A stretch of 64,000 bases of DNA, taken from Acanthococcus lagerstroemiae. Its lineage: Eukaryota > Arthropoda > Insecta > Hemiptera > Eriococcidae. The translations under genes and the position numbers were made by a program. The stretch lies in NCBI GenBank assembly GCA_031841125.1, contig CM063110.1, forward strand, positions 34,797,214-34,861,213, written 5' to 3'. A model generated the notes under the pieces. It had not been told where the DNA came from and made no database searches. It saw only the letters and a list, made by a program, of their open reading frames with translations. Shown here piece after piece: positions 41,201 to 53,200 of the stretch (the first letter of the stretch is position 1; the number at the start of each line of letters is the position of its first letter).

Positions 41201-44200
41201 GAGAATTCGATTTGATTATCAAGAACAGCGTGCTGTTCAGGATGTACATATGTCTTATTTGTTTCACGTGTGCTCTCCGGCTGAAAGGCGAAATAGTCGA
41301 GATTATTTTTTTAACGCTTCTAGGGTTTTTTTAGATTCAGCCGGGATTTTCCATTTTTTATTTTCTTCGAGGCGTTATTTTGACTTGGAATTATCACGCG
41401 TTAGACTTTTTCAGATGAAAACTAGTAGCTCCTATGTTATGCAGTTTGGTGACGCAAGTTCTCGAATACTCAATTCGCGTGATGTAATTGGGCATACAGC
41501 GAAAACAATAGAAAACGTATGATGAATGATTCAAAAATCACGTACTCGTGTGGAAAAGTGCTGCATTTGTAGCTGTTTACTGACTATATATATTATATAG
41601 AACTTTGGTTCTCTGGGAACAACAATCCGCGCTAGAATGTCGGAAAATGTTGAAATTTTTGTACGATAGAGCATAATGATTTTAAATAAACACAGGTAAA
41701 TTCCATTTCCCTGCTAAAATTGTCGCGCTTCTAGAAAATTTCAGGTTTGACTTTTCAAATGAATTAGGTAACTTCTCAGAAGATAACTTCCTTCGTTTAA
41801 AAAAGCGCGACTAGTGAGTTATCGGTGCGTGAATTTGATGAGCAGAACTGTCACATTGCTAACGAAGAGGTAATCTGTAATGTGAAAACCAAAAATGTGC
41901 TCCCACTCCCCATTCTGAAGAAGATACCACCGAGTACATGTTTGTAATTGGACTGTGTGTGAGCAGTTCTAAATTTCTAGACCTTCATCGTAGCCGATGT
42001 CGATACCCGTGTCATTGGTGTCGATATTCTGGGACACTATAAATTTCTCCCAGACATGCAGAATGAAGTCCTGATCAATTCTCAGACAGGTGTTAAACCA
42101 GTGGCGGAGTGTAAAACGGCGCCAACTGCTGGGATTTCTTCGCTGTCGTCGTCTATCGAGTCTCCATTTTGAAGACTTTCGTTCAGTTACAATCCTCCAG
42201 AATATGGTGCACCTTCCTCCTGTGAACCACACGATGCAGCATCATATTTTGACGAAAGGACAGCCTATTTCTTCTCGACCTCGCTGTCTTCCTCCGAATC
42301 ATCTCGATATATTCCGATGAAAGAATTTGAACTACTCCTTTCACTTGGCATCTGTCGACCATCTTCAAGTCCTCGCGTGAGTCCTTTGCACATGGTACCT
42401 AAGCCAGATGGATCTTAGGGACTGTGCGAGGACTACCGCCGTGCCCTAAATACGGCCTCGATTCCAGACTCATACACCAACTCGCTACATTACTGTTGAT
42501 CAGCCACGTATGTTTACTGTCGGGAGAGATTGGGGAGATTGTCCTCTCCTTCCCTGGAGCTGATAGTTTGTCCCTTCTGGAAAAAATTCGGACCTAGCAA
42601 CGTAATGGCTGACATCTGGCGGAAGTTTTCAACAACATCTAATTATTTTGTAACATTGATGAAAAATTCAATAGAAAGTCGTAAAACGATATCAATGTTA
42701 TTTTCCTGATTCCGGCGACAAATTGGCGCCTTTTTTGGGGGGGTGGGGGGCAGACTTATGTGGTTATAAATGTTATATGCCGGGGAAAATGGTCTCGCTC
42801 TAGAACTGGTATTAGTATTGCAGAAATCATTGAGTTTAGATGGATGCAACGGAAGTTTCTTATCTACTTTCTATATACTTGAAGCGCGATGCCTTTTCTC
42901 CCTAACCCCCTCCCCTTCAGTTTTTGAGACACCGTCAGTTCGCTGACGTTTATCTTCAGAATCTGAAGATTGGAGGGAACTGATTAAGCGAGCCAGGCCA
43001 CCCGTGATACTGATACACGTTGAAAGTCTTGTCATCTTTATTGAAAACCTGGCTTCTTCCCTGCCGAGAAAAAAAATTCACATTAATGGCAACCCGTCTT
43101 CTTGTTTAGCAACTAAACCAGACATAGGCGCACCCAGAAATTATCTAAGGAGGGGGCTAAATTCGAAGCAAGTTAGGTCTCAAAAATATGAATCTAACGT
43201 TCAAACGCTAGGCACTTTCGGTAGATAACATCAGTTGAATAGAAATATTTGTAACTTGTGGAGTAATATTTAATATTTTCAAGGGACGGCTGAGTCTGGG
43301 GGGGGGGGGCTATAGCCCCCCTTCTTGGGTGCGCCAATGAAACCAGGTAACAGAAAATTGTGCTCCCACCCCCTACCGCTAGTACACCATTGGGTAAAAA
43401 ATTAGGACAAACAGATGGACAGGCTGACTAACTGAAACACAGGCAGACTGATTCACAGCCCCCCTATTTCCTCTCTTCTTCTAATGCCGTATCCGTCCAA
43501 ATGTCGACGATCAGCGACAGTTGCAGTGTAGTCTATCATCGGATGGCCTCCTAGGCAAAGTAGTCGAGGTAGTTTGCCATTGCTTTCCCCACCGTTTGTT
43601 GTGTTAGTGTATGTACTTCTCTATGCTGAAGACGTGTGCGTACGTGAATTGTTACTAACCACGTGTCTCACAAAGTTGAGTCAGCGACCTGGGAGGCACT
43701 CGTAACACAGCACCAATCCTTCAGGTGCTGGTGGTAACACGCTCTATAATGCCTTGTTCTTGAGAATTGGTTAAGGACTTCGGAGCACGCTGTCTATCCA
43801 TTTCTGTTGGTATTCAAGGCGCTCTATTTGCAAGAAGGTTGCGAAGATAGAGATGAATCTCGATGTTGTGAGGAGAGGAAACCGGTTTACTAGCTTTTTG
43901 GTATTGCGATCAAACGCGAGTAGCAAGGATGAAAGAGGGCCCGATACCACTACAGCCTGTTCAAAATCAGATTAGACTAATGCAACCCGCAGTATTCCTG
44001 AAGCGAAAGATAATGCGGTAGTCCAAGGGGCAGGACAAGGAAAACTTTCACACTGAAGGTGCAAACGCGCAAGTCATACCTGCAGGCAATCCTTAATTGA
44101 CCAAGCCGAAAGGTCATTTTTAAGGGTCGGCGCAGCCGAGCCTTAAGGCGCGTCCACACTATGCCGATTGGCAAAGCCGAATTAATGTAGACGTGTCAGT

Positions 44201-47200
44201 CGGTACCGAAAGCTGACCCGAACGATGCCGAACCCAAACTGATCAAGTTGGTCCGGGACAAAGAAAGCGGAACCGAACCAATCAAAATTCATCGTGTGGA
44301 CGTGTTGATCGGCTTCAGTCGAGCTTCAATCGGGATGGTTCGGCACTGATCGGCAATAGCAATGTGGACGTCTTGCCGAACACCGCAAGCCGAACTAAAT
44401 GTGCCGCCCGGCATAAGCCAACCGGTCTGTTTTGGCATTATGTGGACGCGCCTTTATACAACCGAAAAATAGTTCCATGCGACGCGTGATGTCAGTAGTT
44501 TGTGTTTGTCTTCCATTGGTTCTTTTTCTTATCAATTGATGTAAAATATTTCTACGCGACCCGTGACGTCAGTGGTTTGGGTTTGTCTTCTATTGGCTCT
44601 TTTTCTTATCAATTGATGTTTGGGATACACGAGAATGAATTGCGTTTGATTTTGACACTGGCGCTGGTGGTTTTAAATGTAAAAGTGAACGTAATTGTGT
44701 GTAAAAGAAATTGTGATAGGAAGATGGTTTGTCATTGTGCTTACAGTCTAAGCAAAAGTGACTAGAGGTATCAACATGGGGAATCGATGAAAGGAGTTCA
44801 TTTTGTGAGTATTTGGCCTAACTTGTCAGTCATTATTTATAAGAAAAGAGCTCTTAAACTCGTTGCTTTAAAGTCTAAATAGATTATTTCATTTAAACTT
44901 GTTTTGTGTTTCTTATTATTTGGAGGGGATGGGGCGTAAAAGATGATACAGGTGAAATAAAGTGAAATGTCGGGAGCTAGAAGTTGGAAGCTGAAAGTTT
45001 TTTGAAATAACAGAAGCCGGAAGTTTTTAAATTACAAAATTGAAAGAAGTTGGAAGTTTTTTAAAATTGTGGAAGCCAGAAGCCGGAAGAGTAGTTTTTT
45101 CAACAAGCTTCTCATCCCTGTAAAGTAGTTCTACACGACGCGTGACGTCAGTGGTTTATGGTCGGTGCAGCCAATGGAAAAATAGTTCTGCGTGACGTCA
45201 GTAGCCAGGTCGCTTTGCAACCTGACTTGTTCTACAAACTCTCGTTCTTTGATTTCGAATACCTTCGGTGCGGACTAAACCTTTCTTTCTTTCATAAACC
45301 CCCAGAAAATCGGCAGTATTGTTAGATCTTTTCTGTTGATTGCTTCTTTATATTTTCACGCGTATTCAAAAGTTATTATGAGATAATATCAGAGATTATA
45401 CTTGTTAGTGTTATATACAAGGCTGCCAACACTTGAAACTCTCAAGTTTAAATCCCAGTAGTTGATAAGCAACATTTTCTTGAGTGCGGTAAGGGAGGAT
45501 TGGAGGAAGGCGTCGTAGCATTTTCTCAGTTGAGTGAAATATATTATGGTCCGCGTAAAAAGCACTCAAGAATCTATGAACAGGACGACACAAATTTGAC
45601 TTTGTATTGCTGTCGATTTTAAGTCGACTCAGTAATCTAACCAGAATCAGCTACACATGAACGTCGACATCAAGTCAGATAGTGATGATGACACTTCAGA
45701 ATTTCTGACGATTAGAAGTTGACGGCGAAGTGGAGTAGAAATTGAGCGGGTGGTTCTGTATTCAGTACTGCATTTTGACTTGAAGTTAACAACAAAACGA
45801 AGTAGTTGATGGTATGGTTTTTCATTCGACCGCATTTTGACTTTTAGGACGACCGCAGAATTAATTAGCGCGGTATGGTTTCAAAATTCCCCTCCGGTCA
45901 CTGATGTGGCACTCGAAAGGGTGGTTTCTGGGGCCGGGGGTGCTGTATCTTAGGGGCCACATTGGCATGCGTGCATCGCAATACGTCTCACCACTACACA
46001 GTCTCAAATTCGTCTGGCTTTTGACTTCAAATCGACGACTAAATCAAGTAGAAATTGAGTAGCATGGAATAGTTTGAAAATCGACTGTATTACGACTCAA
46101 AGTCTACGTTAGTTAGCAATCGATTTAGTTTAAAAATCGACTCCATTTCGACGAATTTCTGTGAATACCTCAGTTTAGACATCGCATTTCAGTCGACTTC
46201 GGGTCAACACTACGATGACGGTTTAATGGGATTAGGTGGCGCTGAGAGGCTAAGAATCATGGTAGTTGTCAGTCGGGTTAGTGGTATGTCAGACTATGTG
46301 TTTAGTATCAAGGGATTGGAGGGGGAGGGCGTATTTTGTGAGCTACCAAATTTGAAGGTTGCTGTTTGCCAACGTGTATGTGTAAAGAACTGGTGTGAAC
46401 TTTCAAGATGTTGTCAACTTTACTCCACGATCGAGGCCTTTCTCATTTAATGACTTTCCCCATCGCGAGTTGTGGTCGATAAGTCCTGAAACCCTCGTGT
46501 TCCAAATTTGTAATTTTTATTTCCTGTCAGATAGCACGACTCCCTCCTCCCACCGGTGCGTTCAGTCTTCAGTCTTTTTGAACGTCGACCCGTCGCATCA
46601 GGCATGTGTTGAAATGGCGTCAATGACTTCATTTTCTTAAGAGCACTTAACATACATACGTCCTACATTTTGAAGTGGGCCTCACCTACGCGGTGACTCT
46701 GGTGTTGCGTGTGGTCACTTTTGATTTCCTGAAACATTCCGAATAAGTGCAATAATCTACCGGCAGTGGTTAGTCGAGGCGTGTTAATGATGTTGCGATT
46801 GCGAATTTTTTCCCCGGAAATACTACAAAAACTGCTTTCGCTTCGCGAAAGCAGTACCGACTTTTCGGCCTTCGGCCGAAAAGCACTCGGAACTCGCTTC
46901 GCTCGTTCCTCGCAGTAGTAGCGAAAAGTACTCGGAACTCGCTTCGCTCGTTCCTCGCGAAATCAAGACACTGTCGACACGTTTTAAGTCGTTAACGTTT
47001 TAAAAAACGCAAATGTCGACAAGGACTAGTGGTATTCGGCTGAAATGTTTAAGGCCATTCACGTTTTAAAAAACGCAACTCTCGACAGGGAATAGTATTA
47101 TAAAAATATAAAACTACCCGGCTATCAAAATTAGAGTTCGTATAAATTTGAAATCGATACATTCAAGGCGGAAACGTGTAAGACCGAAACATTTGTATAA

Positions 47201-50200
47201 TACAACAAAACTACGCGGCTATCAAAATTTGATTTCGTATAAATTAAATCCCAAACAACATCGAGTACATAAGTCGCCTTGCGCTTCTTATGCTGAACTT
47301 AAATTGAGGAAACTCGTGAACGACTCAACCGATTGTCATCAAACTTTCACCAATACAACTTCGAGTACTTCTCTATAATGTACCAAAATTTGGAATCAAA
47401 TGATTCGATAGTTCCTGAGAATTTTGTGCCACAAATTTTGTCCTCAAGGAAAACTCACGAACGGCTCGACCGATTGCCTTCAAAAGCTTATTTTAACAAC
47501 TTCGAGCACTTCTCCATAATATACCAAAATTTGGAATCAATTGATTCAATAGTTTCTGAGATTTTCTTCCCACAAAATTGCGCTTCTTATGCTGAACTTA
47601 AATTGAGGAAACTCGTGAACGACTCAACCGATTGTCATCAAACTTTCACCAATACAACTTCGAGTACTTCTCTATAATGTACCAAAATTTGGAATCAAAT
47701 GATTCGATAGTTCCTGAGAATTTTGTGCCACATTTTGTCCTCAAGGAAAATCACGAACGGCTCGACTTCCTTCAAACTTTTTACACTTGAGCAAACCTGG
47801 AAATTCAGCCTACTCCTTAACAGTGTGTTCTAACACTACTAAACGCAAAAAACATTAGCCCACTATTAAGTCGTGTTCTAACACTTGAAACGCAAAAAAC
47901 ATTGCCCGCCCAACTCAAACTGTGACGAGTGTAATACCTCCCTTTTCTTCGAAAAGTCGGTAAAATGAACTGGAGACACTTCGTTTACAGCTTGAAAGCA
48001 TGTTGAGCGAAATTTTATCGAACAATTTAACCGATAACTGGGTACTCGATGCCCCTGTTTATTTGGAGTGAAATGCGAATGCTGTTTCGAGCGATAAAGT
48101 CATCCGGTTCTCGACGATAAGAAACAACCAAACAGCCGTCTTTTTTTTCTGCTTTTTTTGTAAATAACCAGCATGAAGATACTCATACGATGATTCATGA
48201 CGTATATTCGAATTTGCGACTGCACTCGTGCGTATCTACTTTTTCGATAGTAACTCATTTTACTTTTTTCTTTTTCTATTCATTACAGGCTGATATCTGG
48301 TCATTAGGCATAACCGCGATCGAGTTGGCGAAGGGCGAACCACCAAATTCAGAAATGCACCCGATGAGGGTGTTGTTTTTAATACCAAAGAACAATCCGC
48401 CGCAGCTGATCGGTAACTACACGAAGCAGTTCAAAGAATTCGTCGAGGCCTGTCTGAATAAGGATCCAGAAAATGTAAGTCGAGCTTGATCCGCGCGGAA
48501 TCATGCGTGCGTCATATTTTACGTCGGCCTTTCAACAGGTTTGACCTAGTGACCTTATTATATTCATCTGGGACGTGGCAAGTTTGGGGATGAGTCACCC
48601 TCGGCGGTTTTTGCGTCTTATTTTGAAATCGTTCACGTTTCCCGTTTGGCGAGTAACCGTCGGCGGCGGGTGGCTGGCTTGCCTTTTCGACGGACGCTGT
48701 TACGTATTAAGACTCCTGCGAAGCCTGCTCTCCTTTATTAAATGCGAGTCGGATTTTCCGCTAATATAATATGTGTACGAAATGGAGAGAAGGTTTGCCG
48801 CATTTTTGATACGTAGCTGGGTGGTAGGCTGGAGGAATACGCGCCTAGTTGTCTGATTAGTGTACGCACTTTTTAAAACGAGTTTTCGACTCTGTAAATA
48901 ACGGAGTGTAGTGTTTGCCGGCTGTCGGAATAGAAATTACGCGAACAAATGTTACGTATTGGATTATTCGAGTTTATACTGGTCAATGTCATCGCTACTT
49001 GTATTGTGAAATGTTGAATTGATTAGTTAGAATTGAAATTGCCCCCCCCCCCCAACTTTCCTCAGTTCCCCGACAGTTTCACCTATTTTGAAAAAAGTTC
49101 CCATATTTTGGCAGAAAAGCGAAACATTTTTCCTCTAAAGGACGTAACGTTAGGGGAGGGGCACCTCCCTCCCGCCACGTAAAAATTTTCCCTCAGCAGT
49201 TGGGAAAATTTACCATTTCAGTCATGCGGAGTTGGGAAAATCCAACAAGTAAAAAGGTTTTTTTTCTTTTTGCTTTGATACTTGGGAATCCAGTTGAGAA
49301 GTTGGAAAAATCCAGCAAGTCAAAGTTTTTTTAAAATTTACTTTGATGATAAGGTTATCAGTCTTACGACCGGTTTGATGCAGCTCTCCATTTCTCCCTA
49401 TCTTGTGCAAGTTCTTTCATTTCGTGATAACGCATACAATTGACATCCTTGATTATTGATTATCTGTTGAACATACTGGAATCTTTACCGACCTACCCAA
49501 TTATTTCCCTCCACTCTTCCTTCTAGTACCAATGATATTATTCCTGGGTGCCTCAAAGTATGCCCTATCAGTTTATCTCTCCTTCTTTTCAGACAGTTCC
49601 AAGTATTCATTTTACCTCCTACTCTGTTAAGTACTTCCTCATTTCTTGCCTTATCCGTCCATTTGATGCTGAGTATCCGCCTATAGCATCACATCTCAAA
49701 AGCTTCGATCCTTCTCTTTTCCGATTTTCCTATGGTCCAGGTTTCACACCCATACTAGGCTACACTAGTTTTTTTGATTTCCAGATTTATTTTTGATTTG
49801 GAAAGATTACTTTTTTAATAAAAAGCCATAATCGGCTTGTACTATTCTACTACTAATATCACTTTTAGTCCTTCCGTGTATTGTTATTTGACTCCCTAAA
49901 TGGCAAAATTCGCTTACTTCCTCAATCTTTTCCTGTCCAATATTTATATGTATGTAAGCTATATCATGTTCGCATCAATTACATACCATTATTGTAGTTT
50001 TATTTCTATTTATTCTCGTACGATATTCTATACTCAAAATCTCCTCCGTTCCATTTAAAATGTTTTCCAAATCAATACAACTTTCAGTAATAAAACAATA
50101 TCATCTGCAAACCTGAGCATCTTTACTCGCTCTCCATAGTGACACCTGCTTCAAATTTTTCTTTTATTTCTTTTATGGCCCACTCTGTGTACAGATGAAA

Positions 50201-53200
50201 CCTTACTGAAGATAAGGAGCATCCCTGCCTTACACCTTTTTCCATATTAGCCTTCCCTTTTTCCTCCTTCTACTCTTAATGTGGCTTTCTGTCCTTCATA
50301 TATGTTTAAAATAACTTGTCTTTCTTTAAAGAGTATAGCAGGGTAAGCATAGGCCACCGGCCTAAAGTCACGAACCGCGTTCATTCCTGCACCATCTGAA
50401 GACCTTCCATGAGTACTGTCACCACCCAAAAATTCAGCCCCCACCCCCACTTTTTACGGGTTCTACAGCTCATTTTGTGTTTTTATTGAAGAATTATCTA
50501 AAATTACGTATCCCACGAACGGTAATGTATAAAAAACTGATATTCACAGTGATGTTAGACCATTTGATGAACTTTTCGACCTTTTTTTTTTCGGAGGTTC
50601 TGGAACACATTTTTTGTACTTAACCGCAGTGCTAAGAATACAAACACGTCGAAAACTAGGAAGCTGAAGCGTAGGCGGTTCGAAAAAAATACTAGACTTT
50701 GCCTGAACTATCTAGAATATGTATAAAAAAATTCAAATCGAATGAGTTGGTGCATCATTTTTTTGGAATTTTTTAAAGAACGCGAGAATACGCAGTTTTT
50801 GGCGGGTACTTCGCTGAACGCGCGCCGCGTAGCGTTGCAGTGCTGGTAGCACGCACGAACGGTCGAACCACCAAGCTGGTTCGTGCTCTTTCGCGACGAA
50901 AAAATCATACTACACGGGCTACACTTCCTTCCTACGCGTCCTGTACTGCATAGTGCATACTATAGGTATATTACTTTCAGAATGATAATTATTATGAAGT
51001 TGCAAGAAGTAATGCAAAAAAAAAAATAGAAGACTGATTGAAGAAGAAAGGAAAGAATAGAGGAAGAAGCTCGTGAATCATCATTAAACTCCTGTGCAAT
51101 ACCTGTGACTCAAGTGACACAGTTTATGGAGCAGTTGAGCACCCATGTTGATAAAATTATTCAGAATGGACTAGGCGATTTTTCGATGTCTGATGTACGA
51201 CTCCAAGTTCTTACAGGCTTGACCTGGGAAAATATGAATGATTTGAGGTCCAGGTTAAAATCTATGCGAAACTCAGAGTGCCGTAGTGTAACTGAAGCAC
51301 TAGTCGTGTTTCTTTTCAAATTGCGCACCTGTAATTCAAATAATGTGATTGCAGCGATTTTTGGTTTGCAGCATGAATTTCAAAACCGTCTCGTACTGAT
51401 TTGTGATGGCACTTACTTGCGTCACCAAAAAAGCTCAAACAACTGCTATCAACGAAAGTATTTTTCAGGACAAAAGAAAGTGCCGCTTTGCAAGCCATTT
51501 ACAATATGTACTACAAATGGTCTGGTCGTTGATTTACCAGGTCTGTTTAATGGTACAATGAATGATGCTGCAATATTGAAATTGATTCTTAATGATGATG
51601 AAGGAATTCGAAAGATTTTACGTGCGGGAGATGTTTTTATCCTAGACCGAGGTTTTAGAGACGTCGTGACGTAGTTAGGAGATCAAGGCTTTGAAGTTTT
51701 TATGTCAGCCCTGAAAGGAAAGTGGTCCCAATTGTCCACAGATAAATCTAATGACTCCCGATTCGTGACGAAAATTAGGTGGGTGGTGGAGGCAGTCCAC
51801 GGAATTTTGGGACAAAAATTCAAACTGCTCCACCACCAATTCGATAACAAGATGCTTCCGAATGCGGGATCGATATGCAGGATAGCATGTTTTATTCATA
51901 ATGCGTATGGGAAAAGGCTCAATTCTGATGAGGAAAGAGCAGATGAAATCGTTGGTGAGTAGACGAAATTACTTTTTGAGCAGTTAGTCTTATTACACTT
52001 ATTTTCTCAATATCTTTGTTGTTCTGAATCACCTATTCATTAAAAAAAAGTTGGGAACGGACATCGAACGAAGTGAGTCAGAGACCCCTCAACGGATTTC
52101 TCCGAGATAGATCGTGAAAAATATCCAAACATAATTTTATTTTAGAGTTTTTGGATTAGGACATCTGTTGACCCGGCAATGTTCTGAATCACTTCCCTTT
52201 TAGGACATGAGTACTTCAAAGCCTTCATCTTCGGAGCCCTAGCTGCAGGCGTGAGCGGGTGGCAAGTAGGCTTCTGTCTGTCTGTCATCTGCAAGGAAAT
52301 GGCGCAAAATAAAACCCGGCGACTGATGGCCAGGTTTGAGAGATTGTGGATCAGTGCAAAATCATATGCGCATAACTGCAATTTTATGAGAAGAAGGGGT
52401 AGCGATCTTTCCCCCTCAAAAAGGGCGGGGGGCAACCCACACTCCTTCCCCCAATAAAGGCGCTTATTTTCATGATAGCTAACAGCGCTTCGGGAGCTCG
52501 CACCGTCTCTGCTTCGGAGTAGGACACGACGTCCCGAAAACCACGGTATACTCGTAGAATAAGAACGTCTCCCACACGTTAAATTCTGTGAATACCCTCA
52601 GCTTTGTGGATCGATTTCAATATTGCATCATCATTCATTGCATTATCTACTTCAATTTTAGTGACACTTTCTGCGAAACCGTGGCTAAGGATGAAACGGG
52701 TCGAAAATTGAGTGTGGCACCCTTTTGGATACAACTTACTTCATGTCATATGAAAAATGGTGTCACTCTCAATTTTCCACCCGTTTCACCCTAAGCCTCC
52801 GGTTCGCAAAAAGTGTCACTGACAGAAAGTACGAGGGGAAATAATAGACCTCAAACGAGTTCAGTTTTGTATTTAAGCGTCTTAATGGTCAATCTGCAAG
52901 AGTCAACATGTTTTATACCTCTCAACCTGTATAAAAGATGCTCCTTTCCCACATTACTAGCCAGTAATCGGCAGTGATCTTGACGATGAATAATTCTACA
53001 TTATCACAAAATGTAAACAACACAATATATTATTTTCATATTCGTGAATGTATATATATTATATAATATGTGTGTGTGTGCGTATGTATGAGAGTCCATC
53101 GGTAGAAACTGACTCCAGTAAGTTGGATATTTGACGTGAGAGAGCACGAAAGAGCATAATTCGCGTTCGACCGCTTGTGTGCATTACCAGCACTGCAACG

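Larger units (their letters stand above)
35528..48288 (+). other. GckIII intron 4 (12.8 kb)
   Basis: Bounded by GTAAAA and ACAG. It contains the MITE-like and repeat features listed between 35708 and 47770. Quiet stretches: 38040-38900 (nothing recognisable), 41000-42080 (nothing recognisable), 42720-44140 (some GC-richer text near 43480-43900, with no coding call), 45200-46790 (diffuse repeats of a TCGACT-rich motif at 45600-46200), and 47780-48280 (nothing). Confidence 0.9.

Noticed and set aside
47333..47677. 114-codon frame with repeated peptide blocks
   Set aside because: The peptide repeats simply reflect the 299-bp tandem DNA repeat.
47281..47770. CRISPR-like array
   Set aside because: Units are about 300 bp with diverged halves and no short uniform repeats with unique spacers; eukaryotic context.
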